A DNA stretch of 64,000 nt from Phymatolithon calcareum (lineage: Eukaryota > Rhodophyta > Florideophyceae > Hapalidiales): assembly GCA_977006965.1 (NCBI GenBank), contig OZ345363.1, positions 1,612,001-1,676,000 of the forward strand. The letters are read 5' to 3'. Of the stretch, positions 22,780 through 33,720 are shown piece after piece. The position numbers and the translations under genes were made by a program. Below the pieces are notes generated by a model. It searched no databases, was not told where the DNA came from, and saw only the letters and a program-made list of their open reading frames with translations. Every line of letters begins with the position of its first letter. Within the stretch, counting starts at the first letter, position 1.

Positions 22780-24678
22780 CGATGTTCAAAGTTTCCGTTC
22801 TTCTATGAGTTTTGTCCTTGGCCGGCCCGAGGACTGGAATGTGAAACTAGAAGGATTTACGGTGAACAGAGCAATGAGGAGGCATCTGCAAAGAGCTTTC
22901 AATAGGGCCCCAAAAGGGAAGGCGGTTGGTCCAGACGGCGTAGCGGTTGAGATGCTACATGGTAACAAGGAAGTATGCTTCGACCTGATATTGGCATATG
23001 GGAGACATGTGGCCGACTGAAATGCCTCCCACGCCAATGGAGAAAAGCAACACTTATTCCCTTCTACAAGAAAGGACCAGCGCATATTGCGACAAACTAC
23101 CGACCCATTTCATTACTAAGCCAAGCCAGGAAGATTGTCGACTCAGCACTCGACTCTTAAATTAAAGGCAAAACTTGGTTTCCGGAGGGATAAGAGCACG
23201 TATCTGGCCATACTCCGGGCAAACAATACTATGAGAAGTGGGCATCCTTATGTTGCAGTCCTCGACCTATCTGCGGCCTATTATAATGTTCCAAGGGACA
23301 TCCTCATGGAGCGTCTGACCACCAAATTGCTGATTCAAATTACTCGGATGGTAGCCTACTTACTGAATCCGTCGTGGATCACATCCGCAGGGGATGAATC
23401 AAAAACATGGTGCATTATCGATGTTCCACAAGGGTCCTCATTAAGCCCGTGCCTTTATAGCATATTCATGGATAATTTTGCCGAAGCCGCTGGAAAAGTT
23501 ACAGGAACTGTCTCCGAGCAGCCAGTTCAGTTATTTGCGCACGATGTGCTTCTATAGGCCAAGAATGCGAAAAGATTACGAAGGCTACTGGACATAGCCA
23601 CGGAGTGGGCAGTCGAAAATTCTATGACATGGAGCACAAAGCCAGGAAAGAGGGAAGTGCTTAAGTACAAGGGGTTACCTAAGCAAAAGCTCATGCTTGC
23701 CAGAAAAGAGCTACACCAAGCGTGGAGACTTTCCTACCTGGGCATTTGTATGAACAACACTGGAGTTACAGACAATACAGCAATGTCGAGAGTGCGGAAT
23801 GTGGTTGGATGCATCCACAAACTGAGGCAGAGTAGCGTTAATGTCAGTGGATTCCACCCTGAAATATGCATCAGGATTTTCAAGTCGTTGATTCTCCCCA
23901 AGTGGGAGTATGCAAGTCATCGGACTCCGATGACGAAGCGGTTGCTATCAGCAATTGAGTCAGCAGAAGGTCATTTTTACAAGTATGTCTTCGGGAAATA
24001 TGCGGAGCATCGAAAAAATCGAATGAGAGTGCTCTGTCGGCTAGATAGTCCGGAGTTGAAGAGGACTCACCAAGCAGAAAGGTTTGCTTTAAGCCTGTTA
24101 AAACGGAAAATGTACCTGGAACATGCAGAAGAATACCGAGGAAGACCGGAGGATATTGCAGAAGTATCGAAGGACATTAACTATCTCAGAAACGAGGAGC
24201 ACCTTAGCAAAGCATTGAAACATGCAGAAGAATGTAAAGTGTCAAAGAAGCGGCGATTAGAAGATGCAATCCAAGTGTGGCAAAAATGCGAAGAGGATCG
24301 CTCAGTGAAACTCCCGATAAACAAGCCTAAGAAGTTCCCAGGAGTGTTACAAATAAGGGACAGGACGACAAGGCTAAGATGCCTAAGACTGATTTTTAAC
24401 AGAGCTCCGTTGTGGAGGAAATCGATCCTCGGTGCATATTTCGGACCCGGTGTTGAAATTGAGCTTATTGCACTCCAACATACTCAGGTCTAAGATGATG
24501 GACAAAGAGACTGAATATGAATGCAAAAGACTAACTCGAACTCTCATATGGAGAGAAAACTCGAATCAAGGAAATGTTAGGAAAATAGAATGCCGTAAGT
24601 TAGAAGTAATTGAGAAGCTGCCCCGTTACTCACAGTGAGGTCTTGGGTGCTTTTAAAATAAATCAACATATATCCCCC
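22780..24678 (+). pseudogene. LINE-V reverse transcriptase, right-arm copy
   Basis: Same broken element as in the left arm, with the same frameshifts and in-frame stop after FAHDVLL, so it was dead before the arms were copied. The only coding difference seen is F/V in the block GHPYxAVLDLSAAYY. The long last frame (23624-24493) ends with the module RLRCLRLIFNRAPLWRKSIL. Confidence 0.85.
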
Positions 24679-24733
24679 ATCGCATCATCATCTCCTCTTT
24701 CATTTCGATCGACAGTAAAATGTATTGGCCGCC

Positions 24734-24737
24734 CTAG
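24734..24737. other. CTAG flanking piggyBac-like element 1 (left)
   Basis: CTAG directly precedes TGTCTATTGTACGG. The same four bases recur at 27307-27310 and 29241-29244, at each outer and shared end of the two elements. Confidence 0.75.
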
Positions 24738-27306
24738 TGTCTATTGTACGGCATTTTTTCCTCAATTGAGGACATCATATTTCACAATTCCAGAGCTAGT
24801 TTTTCTAGCATTAACAAAGAAAATTTACTCGCTTTCCGTGTCGTCAAAGACATCAAGCTGATGGATCATCTCTATGTGTCGGGCAAAGCAGTTCCTACCC
24901 GTGGAAGTACCACAAATGTAAATTAGAGCACCGTCAAGCCTTGTGCAGGACGAACAAATGAGCCTCGTCTTCATGTATTTGCAAACATTGCATCTGTTCT
25001 GCAAAGTATAAGGAGTGAGAACCCCATCCACAGTCTTCCGCCTCCTTTTGGTTGGCGTTAGATGCGTACCAACACCGCTACCTGATACAAAAGTCCGCTC
25101 CGGGGTGCCAGAGCGACGTCGAGCGTAGTATGAGTCGTACGTGTTGTCGATCAACTGCGTCGCCAGGTCTTCGTAAAATTTGCGCTGGGTCATTTTCTTT
25201 TGTCCCTCGGGGAGAGCTCCGGAGTACAGCAACCAGCTATCAACGACGCACATCGCCAACAGAGAACTATTGACGCGAAATGACCAATCTTGCGTGCGAA
25301 CCTTCTTCTCAAGGTTCAGGCTCTCCTGACGGCACCGGTTGTGCCTGTCAATTTGTGCGCAAGCCGAATAGTATATTTCACACACTTGGGGTTGGGGTAT
25401 CGACAGCTCAACACGGGCAGGTCCATCGTCCAGTTGACGCCAGCGTATCCGAGAATACGGGTTTCCTTCCAGGGTTGTAGATGTTGTCGAAATAAAGTAT
25501 CGGCGGTCTCGATACATCCACATAACAGCCATCATTAGCGGGCCACCATTCCAGGACTTGCGCACCATGGAGACGCATTCTCCCCTCTCGGAGAGCTCCA
25601 TTCTGGATAGGAAATCCATTGGGTACTTTTTGGTTGCTGTTTTCACATCTCCAATGAATTTCAGATCCATTCGAAGGAGCACCTCGGCCGCTTCGACACT
25701 GGCGAAATAGGAGTCGGCACAAACAATGCGCCGGGTACCGGCGTACGCTGCCACAAGTCGACGTAGAACTGCAGTTCCATGTGGAATTTCTCCTTCGAAT
25801 TCTCGTCTGCTCCTCTTCCGATGTCGTCACAAGCTCCAAGTGTAGCATGATTCCACTGCGTCCGCATGCCGAGTTTTGAATCTCGCACCCATTCTCCGGT
25901 TTTCGATCAATCGCGACATAGTGGGGCAGACCAATGTCAATCCAATGACCACCTTGGCCATACCACCGGGATATGGACTCATCGACACAAATAACTTCTG
26001 AAGGGGATACATTTCGCTGCCTGTGGTCATTGATGGCGTCCACGAAATCTTGCACCAGAGCCCAACGGTATTTCACTGCAGAGAGCTGGCCTTGAGACGA
26101 CGGTTGGACGCTAAAGCAGATGCAGCGGAGGTATTCGAAGAACCTGTCCCGAGACATTGCAGTGTTTCCGAAGCATGGTGCTGGGATGTACTTGTTCACG
26201 CGTTTCCTGCTCCACAAATCCTTCTTCGAGCCAAATTCAAATCTTGTCATGACAATGAGAATGCCGAAGAATTTTAGCAGCTCCGTCAGAGTAGTTTCTC
26301 GCCGTCCAATTCGCTTCAACTTTGCCGAAGTCATTGCTGCGATTTTTCTCAGATGGGGCTGGGGAAACATGACCATGAAGCAGTCGTATGGAGTGCGAGA
26401 TCCAATCCCACCATTCTCGTTGATCGTGTCACCTTCAGGTGTGCGACTGACCAGAACCGGAGGGGAATATTACCTCCAATAGGGGAAATAACCTGACTTT
26501 GGAACCAGTCGACCCCGTGCGCGACAGCGTCAGCCGCGCGATCAGGGGTAATAAGATCAACGGTGTCTTGTGACTCCTGGTCCCAAGATCCATGCAATGC
26601 ATACTCCAGGGAGCCGGTAACCGGGCGATGAGAGCTTCTTCGATTTGCAGGATGCGTTGACACAGCATGACGATCGTCTTGAATTGGATTACGTGGAGAG
26701 GAACGCCCGATATCTTCAACAGATCTGTCCGGGTCTACACTGTAAGCACGATTAGATGTCAAACGAGCTCTTGCATCTTCTTGGCGACGGCGACTTGGTT
26801 CGACTTGGTGTGCCGCTCGAACGTCTGGGACAATATTGCCTAGCTTAACGCTGTAAATCTTGACCGCTTTTACCTTGGTTTTAGACTCCGGATGTTGGAC
26901 CAAAATCCAATTTACGCGCAGTGAAGTGCTTGACCGACCGTTAATTTGTTCAACAAGAACTTCCAGCACGGTCCCATTTAGTTTTTTAGACTTTGCCAGA
27001 GAGCCATAAAGTCGGGAGCACTCTGCTAGACTTGTCACTGCCGTTGCTTTGGCGTGAACGGGAGCACCGGCTTGTCGGCGAGGGTCTTTTTCCGGTGCCA
27101 TCAAGACCCTGATTTCTTCTGGTGGATAACTGAATTTAGCTCCCTGTGTTCGCAATACTCCTTATATAGGGGAAGTTGCGATCTCCGAGGACAGAAGAAG
27201 GGCCGCCTTTCTGCTTGTGGCGCCAAAAAAGTGTTCCGCATAATTTTTGTTTACTTCAATGAGATTTCAAATGTTGCCTCAATTGAGGACATCCGTACAA
27301 TAGACA
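24738..27306 (-). mobile_element. piggyBac-like element 1
   Basis: The 14-bp terminal inverted repeats TGTCTATTGTACGG (24738-24751) and its complement (27293-27306) are perfect. Each is followed inward by a 12-bp palindrome cctcaattgagg (24760-24771 and 27277-27288). The 2569-bp element encodes a broken piggyBac-type transposase on the minus strand. Confidence 0.85.
24825..27101 (-). pseudogene. piggyBac-type (DDE_Tnp_1_7) transposase, frameshifted
   Basis: Cut-and-paste transposase. Start ATG at 27101 (MAPEKDP), conserved in element 2. Seen in order: a basic N-terminal region; LLKFFGILIVMTRFEFGSKK; EVICVDESISRWYGQGG (first catalytic Asp); LPHYVAIDRKPENGCEIQN and SGIMLHLELV; RRIVCADSYFASVEAAEVLL (second Asp); YYSACAQIDRHNRC (third acidic position); and a Cys-rich tail CNVCKYMKTRLICSSC…CGTSTGRNCFARHIEMIH, like the CRD of piggyBac proteins. 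At least two frameshifts (near 26370 and 25750) break it. About 700 codons in all, somewhat longer than classic piggyBac (about 600). Confidence 0.85.
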
Positions 27307-27310
27307 CTAG
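27307..27310. other. CTAG shared between the two elements
   Basis: A single CTAG separates the right TIR of element 1 from the left TIR of element 2 (TGTCTATGTGACGG). One element therefore inserted exactly at the flanking site of the other. Confidence 0.75.
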
Positions 27311-29240
27311 TGTCTATGTGACGGGAATTTTTCCTCAATTGAGGGAATGAGAATCATTTACTTTTTGTCAGCGAAAGCTACTTATTGTTAGGCTCATCAA
27401 ACGCATCAAGCTCGTGGATGTGTTCAGAATGATTAGCAAAACAGTTTCTACTAGTTGAAGTGCCAAATATGTTGATTGCGGCGCCAGCAAGTCTGTTACG
27501 TGATGAGAACACGAAGGTTAATTCCTTGACTTGTGAGACTCTGCAGTTGTTTGGAACAGCTAGAGTAGTCATCATGCCACCTGTGGCTTTCTTTTCCATC
27601 TTCGGGGGGGGGGGGAGTACGCGGGTTTCAACACCGCCCTTGGAGCAAATGTACGTTTTGGAGTACTGAACATCATGCACGAGGCAAAATGAATCCGGGA
27701 GGACAAGGCGCCTTGTGCCAGAGTATGGCGCCAAAAGAAGGCACAGTACATCTCTGCTATGGGCAGTTTTACCTTCTATATCGTTCTGCTTCTCGCCCTC
27801 TTCCGTGGTCCCCAGCTCAAGATGCAGCATTATCTCACGTCTTCTTCTGGCTGAATTCTGTAACTCGCAACCTTTCTCCGGTTGACGGTGGATGGCGATG
27901 TACTGAAGGAGGCCATTTTCAATCCAATGGCCTCCGTTTCCATACCAAAGAGATATGAATCTGGCAAAGCAAAACCGGGTCTAACAGAGACACAGTAGGT
28001 TTTATGTGATCATTAATAGCATCGACAAATTCTTGAACGAGCGCCTACAGTTAGTGTACGGACGACATAGTGCCTTGTTCATTTGGTTGCACCGTGAATA
28101 TGACGCACCGAAGGTACTTGGAGAATATGACTCTGATCATCCCACTGTTTGAAAATGAAGGAGCGAGGATATACTTGTTCCACATTGTAGACTTCCATGA
28201 ATCTCTTTATGCCCAACTCATGAGGACGAGTATTCCGAAAATCTTAGCCTCCATTCTTCCCATTCGTTTCAACTTAGCGGATGCCAAAGCAACAATTGTT
28301 CGCAGGTGCAGTCGGCGAAAAATCGTCATGAAGGAATCGTACGGTGTGTGGAACCCGATGTCACTGTTCTCGGAAATAACATCTACGATTATAGTGCGAA
28401 CTTTCCACAGCTGACCAGGAATCCTTCCACCAATTGGACATAGAACTTGGCGCTCGAACAATGGCACTCCAGGAGCAAAACTACCTTGCACACGGTCTGG
28501 CGCAATGACATCAAGCTCCTTTTGCAATTGTTGGTCCCAAGAACCACGCAGGGTGTAGACGACAGAGCCAGTAAGATGGCGTTCAGAGCTCCTGTTCATT
28601 GTATGGTAGGTTTGCGTTGCATTCCGTCTACAGTGTGGTTGATGCTGAACGGAGAACTCGGCGTTTGGCGAAGAAGATGTTCAACCGCGAGTACTGCAAG
28701 CCGGTGTTCGAGATACAGAATTTTGCCTGCTGGGACTCGATAAAATCATTCGAGAGGAACGAGCGCCTTCGTCAGCCTTCTCTGCCTTGACGTTAACAAT
28801 CTTGGTAGTCTTAATCTTAGTCTTGTCGATTTGTTTCTGAACAAGGACTAAAGTGACGTGCTCGAGGGACCCTTGATTTCATCAACGTGCACCTCTTGAA
28901 CCGTGCCGTTCACCTTTTTTGACTTAGGAAACGCTCCGTATAGTCGGCAACACTCTGCGGGACTTGTGACTGATGTTTCGTTGGCGTGTATGACTGCACT
29001 TACCACTCGGCATGGGTCTTTTTCTCGCGGCATGGCACATGTGTCTTTTCTGAATGACCAGATGATTTTCATTCCTACCGACGAACGACACGAATTTAAG
29101 GTAGTAAAAGGGGTACTCCCCACCAAGAACAAAAGGTCGCCTTTCCGAATCTGGCGCTAAAAAACTGTTCCGCATTCCTTTTTCAAACTTTTTTGAGATT
29201 TTAAATCCACCCTCAATTGAGGGTTTTCGTCACATAGACA
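27311..29240 (-). mobile_element. piggyBac-like element 2, decayed
   Basis: TIRs TGTCTATGTGACGG (27311-27324) and a complementary 13-bp end (29228-29240), with subterminal cctcaattgagg palindromes at 27333-27344 and 29211-29222. The TIR is related to, but distinct from, that of element 1. CTAG follows at 29241-29244. Internal deletions shorten it to 1930 bp. Confidence 0.85.
27378..29033 (-). pseudogene. piggyBac-type transposase, decayed copy
   Basis: The minus-strand start MPREKDP (ATG at 29033) and SPAECCRLYGAFPKSKKVNG match element 1 (SLAECSRLYGSLAKSKKLNG). GSWDQQLQKELDVIAPDR, IGGRIP and GFHTPYDSFMTIFRRLHLRT follow after frame changes, and the Cys-rich end reads STSRNCFANHSEHIHELDAF. The catalytic core is largely lost. 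A G run stands near 27605. Confidence 0.75.
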
Positions 29241-29244
29241 CTAG

Positions 29245-29480
29245 TGAGGAGTGGGGTAACAACCGAGTACATGCTAGGGGCTCAGATAGAATACAAGACA
29301 TAAGAGTAGAGCCACCCTAGTGAGGGTGGCACCTAAGGAAGCCTTGTCTGTATATTCGAATGACTGTAGGGCTTTAGAAAATTGCAATAAAAATTAGTGA
29401 GAGTAGCACCTGAGGAAGCCTTGACCGTACATTCGTGTGACTGTAAGTCTTTTAAAAATCAACTTATTAAAAAAAGTTAA
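29245..29480 (+). mobile_element. Two tandem LINE-H 3' ends
   Basis: Two consecutive copies of the H-family terminus: cacctaaggaagccttgtctg…gggctttagaaaattgcaataaa, then cacctgaggaagccttgaccg…cttttaaaaatcaactt. The first is preceded by a perfect 8-bp stem gccaccct/agggtggc with a 4-base loop (29311-29330). Confidence 0.6.
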
Positions 29481-29559
29481 TTATTTCATGTGCTATTGTC
29501 TCTGCTTTAGCTCCTCGTCGCAAGTAGCACTCTGTTGTCGCAGACGGTGAGGTCCATTA

Positions 29560-29751
29560 TCATGGACTGAGCGGCTTGTCGACGTGTTTTCGCTTCACCT
29601 CAACAAGGCTGTGGATGTTCGGCCTACCGCATGCCTGTGAGAAGTAACCGGTGTTTCCGCACGAGATGCAGTGAAAGGCCCTCATTTCGGCAAGCAGGGC
29701 TTTTTGCGCTGCGGTACGGATTAGCGACCAGGTCAAACGCCAGCAAATCAT
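29560..29751 (-). pseudogene. Zinc-knuckle fragment
   Basis: A 63-aa frame contains CISCGNTGYFSQAC, a C-x2-C-x4-Y-x4-C variant of the CCHC knuckle in which His is replaced by Tyr. Such knuckles occur in Gag/ORF1-like nucleic-acid-binding proteins. No start or neighbouring domain identified; probably a retroelement ORF1 remnant. Confidence 0.4.
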
Positions 29752-29759
29752 GTTGTATT

Positions 29760-32059
29760 AGCTAGTCAACAGTGACTGCAACAAAAGTGATTGTGACGTA
29801 CAACGCTACTATCGTACTCTCCATTTCCTATAAGACTAGCTCCCTTCAAATTGTCTTTACAGATTGCATTTACAGCAAGTCCTTACAGATAGCATTACCG
29901 TCATTACAGTACCGTAGGTTTCGATGCGTACTGACACCATGAAGGATCACCAAAAGCAAACCCTAGAACCGCTGCTTACAGCTTAAAGATGTTACACTGT
30001 GTTGCTTACACTTTACGCATTACAGTGCAGCGCATGCGGTGGGCTAGGAAGCAGCTTCGCGGCTTCCAGAAATTTCCATTGATCCATTTCTCATAATGCC
30101 AAGTCATCCTTTGACCAAAATCTTTGTCTCTAAAGATCGCAGCTTCGCGGCGCCCTCGGCGTTTTGCCAGGGAACAAGCCGGCCACAGCCAGTGTGGCAA
30201 ACTTGTGCGCTTAACAATCCCACAGTGATACAGCCCTCCTGTTCCTTGCCCCACGTTCTGTAACTGCAACCTGTCTTGCGCCGGCTGATCGCTGTCTTAG
30301 CAGCGGCTGGTGAAAGAACACGAACATGGAGTATTTGATAGTCCCCTATTTGCCCCGGATGATCGCTGTACGAGCAGCGGCTTGTAAACTGACGCCAACG
30401 CGGAAAAATCGGCAGTCCTCGTTTCGAACGGGTCCTATTCACTTGCTTGCGCTGACGGGTGCATGCGCGGCGACCAGACTGTCAGTTTTACCTCCCTATG
30501 CGGTTCGGAATCAGCCTTGCGGATTTACTTACATCCGTTTCGAATTTGTCACAATGAGAGCACTCGTTTCTCGGACCATTCAAAGGCGTAGAGCCGCATC
30601 CATTGCGCCCTCTCTAATGCTTAGATAGACTCTTCTCCTGCTGCAGTTCCTTTATATATAGAATAATAAAGGGAGCACTGTCGGGGTATCGAAGGGACCC
30701 GCACGGTGAACTTGCCTCTGCTTTTGCCGTGTATGCGCTGCGCTCCAGTAATCCAACTGTACTGTGCTAAGCTCTACCGCTCTCTTCTTTCCCTCTGGAA
30801 CACCTTGACGTGTCACAGTTCTCAACAGCCATACGTCCCTGAACCAGTGCTTGTTCAACGAGTCGAACGCGACCCGATGCTGTACCAAGCGTCTAAAAGA
30901 GTACAAAAGTGCAGCGACAACGTGCCTAAATGGCCGCTGGTGCTCTTCAACGTGGCGGCAAGAGCCTGTAGTGCGGTAGTCGCTGTTAACTGTCACATCG
31001 AATGGTGGCACTTCGCTGCGAACAGCACAGCTCAGCCTGCCACTTTCGATGACCTCCGGCTCTACAAGCAGCTTCTGTATTGGCATCGCGGGTTTGTATC
31101 TAGGGTTAGCTAGCGCATATCATTACAAGTAGTAGTTTGGGTGCCAATTTAGCAAAGTTTCCCCACTTTGCAGCGAATTTACTCGTTTTTGTTATACGGT
31201 CAAACCTGTGTAACTGCAAAGGTCCGGGACAGGTGGTTGTTTTTCAGTTAGAGAGGATTAACAATTCTGAAGTTCCTATCATAACACTATCTCTCAGCAA
31301 CGTGGCTCACTTCAAGTTGACACGCCTGTCGGCGGTCGAACTCATTTATATTTTTAAAAATGGCGATTGTTCTTGCAAGCTTGGCAATGGAGAGGGACAG
31401 TAGTTTACAGATTGAGCATGTCTGACGAAAAAAGTCAAAAAGTTTCCCAGATGTTGGGCCTGGATCGAACACGTGTCCCATTGTGTGAAGACAACGTGAA
31501 CCAGTAACGTGAAAGTACTCCCAAAAATAAACGAAAATAAATTCCCTCAGTTGAGGAGTTTGCAGTTGGCGAGTTTGCAGGTCACCCTAAAATGTGTTTA
31601 TTTTTAGACGCTTCAGTTTTACGGTTTTTTCAGTTGGAGAGTTTATTGAAATACTGTACAGTCTATTTCCGGTGTTTGAAATCATCGTTCGAAGTACTCG
31701 CTGCGGTAGCCGAGCTCCAACACTACTCTTAGTTCGCGCTAGTACAGCCACGCTGGGAGTACGCAATACTCTTAACGCATTGGACAGAAGATGTACAAAA
31801 TGCCGTGGAAGTAACATTCTTCAACTGAATATTCGGGCCACTCACCCGAAGAAGGACGGATAGGCTCTGTCTTCTGTGCAGTCCAAGCTGCCCCACACCG
31901 ACAAGAAATATTGGCTTTCAAAATGCCGAGAAGGAACAAGGCGAAAGACCGTATGTATTCAAATTAAGTTCCTGAAAGCAGAAACAATCATGAATGGCAG
32001 TACACAGGGAAAGATATCGCCGCGATGGCGACCAGAGAGCCGTTTGGTGAAGCTGTAAA
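29760..32059. other. About 2.3 kb with no recognised gene
   Basis: Open frames of 130-145 codons overlap on opposite strands at 30652-31113, neither with a recognised domain; which strand, if any, is coding cannot be told. A palindrome-like ccctcagttgagg near 31550 resembles the subterminal motif of the piggyBac elements. Confidence 0.4.
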
Positions 32060-32290
32060 GCATTCATTCAATTGTTTTGCCTTTTCCCGTGATGGGGCTA
32101 GCAGCGCTTTGAGGGTCTAAGTTTCTTCCATTTTATCCTATAATTAGCGAGTTCGACTGCGGCTTTTACTCCTCGTCTAGGTACGTCACCAAAGAGTGAT
32201 TCAGGCGTTATTCACACGCATTGCAGCTGCACCTGGCGGACCAGGTGGGGCTCGTCCATTCTAAGAATGTATTCAAGCCGGTTCCAAGCC
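32060..32290 (-). mobile_element. LINE-R 3' end
   Basis: Minus-strand codons read RLEYILRMDEPHLVRQVQLQCV stop ITPESLFGDVPRRGVKAAVE and then KWKKLRPSKRC stop, the typical R-family end. Confidence 0.65.
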
Positions 32291-32294
32291 GTAA

Positions 32295-32760
32295 AGCATA
32301 TCTAAACAAACCAGTCTTCGCAAACACTTCGATTCAAATTTCTGGCCTTGGGGAGACCGTCTTGAATCGAAGCGGAAAAGGAAGAGTCTAAACGACAAGA
32401 CAAGAGAATTGACTGCAATCCTAAACTTCCCCAAGGTGAAGGACGGTCAAATCGCGCTGCATTTTGCCTGTGGCAGATTCCCACAGGTGTCAACAATAAG
32501 TATGGCTGAAGAATTCGGCACCAGGGTTAGAGAACATATTGAGACCCTTGAACGTACGCTGCCAGGGTACGACCTCGAAGGAGAAAAAAGACTGGATGCA
32601 GAAAAGGCGCTAGATGAGCTCTTCCTATTTAGCAAGATCGGATGGTGCCTGCTCCGTGAAGCTTTGCTGAGAGCCGGCGTTGCCGATTGCAACCTAGCAA
32701 TCCATCCAAGCCGTCGTTGACGGCAATTTTTATTTTATCTCAGAGACGAGAAGAAGAGGG
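32295..32760 (+). mobile_element. LINE-G C-terminal fragment
   Basis: The frame from 32409 reads TAILNFPKVKDGQIALHFAC, then GRFPQVSTISMAEEFGTRVR and ETLERTLPGYDLEGEKRLDA…LFLFSK, the shared LINE C-terminal module. The family's usual 3' UTR is replaced after 'agcaag' by other DNA that ends cggcaatttttattttatc…gagaagaagagg. Confidence 0.6.
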
Positions 32761-32835
32761 GTGATTCCTTCTGACACTCTGTTTTTTCGACTGAAAAAAA
32801 GCGATACAATCGACCTGTAATTATATTCGCACTAG

Positions 32836-32873
32836 CCTCTGTAGCGCAATGGATAACGCGTTGGCCTCCTACA
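32836..32873 (+). tRNA. tRNA-Arg(CCT) 5' half
   Basis: GCCTCTG (acceptor 5' strand), TA, then GCGCAATGGATAACGC (D-arm with A-box) and a loop CTCCTAC with anticodon CCT. The sequence then breaks into ccacccggaaccc and no matching 3' half (GTTCRAnTCC and CAGAGGC) was found in the next 350 bases. It is a truncated tRNA gene or tRNA-derived fragment, not a functional gene as it stands. Confidence 0.6.
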
Positions 32874-32904
32874 CCACCCGGAACCCGCGCCGATAGTCCC
32901 CACG

Positions 32905-33232
32905 GAAGTTGTCCCCCCGAGCGATGTTCTGTTTTTGGAGCCGCGCAAGATGTCCCCCCAAGAGGGTTTCCGTTGAAGGCCCCCCGAAGTTGTCCCCCCG
33001 AGCGAGCCTCCGTTGACGAACGCCACCCTCCAATTTGCCCCCGCGAGCGAGAGCGAGGCCTCGTTGAAGAGCCTCCCGAAGTTGTCCCCCCGAAAGAGCA
33101 CTCGTTGAAGAGCGCCTACCTGTAGCTGTCCCCCCGAGCGAGCTCTCGTTGAAGAGCACACCCCCTGATGTTAAGAGCCCACAGAAGTTGTCCCCCGAGA
33201 GGGCTTCCCTTTATTAGCCCCCCGGAAGTTAT
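32905..33232 (-). repeat. GC-rich imperfect tandem repeat, ~40-60 bp unit
   Basis: Seven or so degenerate units built on gttgtccccccgagcgag followed by cgttgaagag and cccgaa. On the minus strand the units translate to repeats around LARGDNFG and LFNE. It lies directly after the tRNA half. Whether it encodes anything is doubtful. Confidence 0.7.
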
Positions 33233-33384
33233 GCGAGCGCGCCGAGAAGACCTCCGACTGCGGAGGTTTGCCCTACTCGGCAATTTTTACTGCGAAGAAG
33301 AAGAACGTAGCAAGTGATGGATACTAGAGTTGGAGATGATGGAGATGAGTGCAGCAATTGTGATTTGGGAAAATAATTGTTACA
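33233..33384 (+). other. Stem and GAA-repeat-ended segment
   Basis: A 6-bp stem cctccg/cggagg (33250-33265) is followed by cggcaatttttactgcgaagaagaagaacg, similar in layout to the end at 32710-32757. Probably the 3' end of another retroelement family. Confidence 0.35.
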
Positions 33385-33471
33385 CAGGGTAGTTACTGAG
33401 ACCCAAGCTGCTCTGTTGTTGGTGAATACCGGCGTTGAGGGCTTGTAAAATAAAAACATACAATTTCCCCC
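33385..33471 (+). mobile_element. LINE-P 3' end with C run
   Basis: ctgctctgttgttggtgaataccggcgttgagggcttg, then taaaataaaaacatacaatttcccccc. Matches the P-family ends at 4455-4532 and 46114-46181. Confidence 0.7.
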
Positions 33472-33720
33472 CCTATTTAGCAAGAGACTCATAGAACGTA
33501 TAGAAAATTCACAGAGGGCAAGGCAAGGCAAAAATCGGTCGAGTCCAAGCACCAACAAGCCCGTAGAGGACTGAGATAGGAATACATTGCATCCAAAGTC
33601 TTCCCGTCCTCCATTCTGGTAGGGGTTTCGTGAGCTACACAAAGGTAGGTAACATCTGAGGAAGCCATGCCCATATCTTCGAAATTTTTGGGGCTTTTTT
33701 AAAAATAAACTTGAATTAAA
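33472..33720 (+). mobile_element. LINE-G 3' end
   Basis: tatttagcaagagactcatagaacg, then …cgtcctccattctggtaggggtttcgtgagc…gaggaagccatgcccatatcttcg…ggggcttttttaaaaataaacttgaa. Matches 21160-21392. Confidence 0.65.

Larger units (their letters stand above)
21466..24678 (+). repeat. Right arm of 3213-bp inverted repeat
   Basis: Mirror of 16561-19773. It begins accagtcaacccata and ends …catatatccccc, the LINE-V 3' terminus. Flanking bases on both sides differ from those of the left arm and no target-site duplication could be found for either arm. Confidence 0.95.

Noticed and set aside
16561-24678. The inverted repeat as long TIRs of a giant DNA transposon
   Set aside because: Outer flanks show no target duplication, the spacer holds no transposase, and the outer edges are a LINE 3' end. 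Not excluded outright but less likely.
32905-33232. CRISPR-like array
   Set aside because: Units are adjacent and degenerate with no regular unique spacers, and the setting is eukaryotic.
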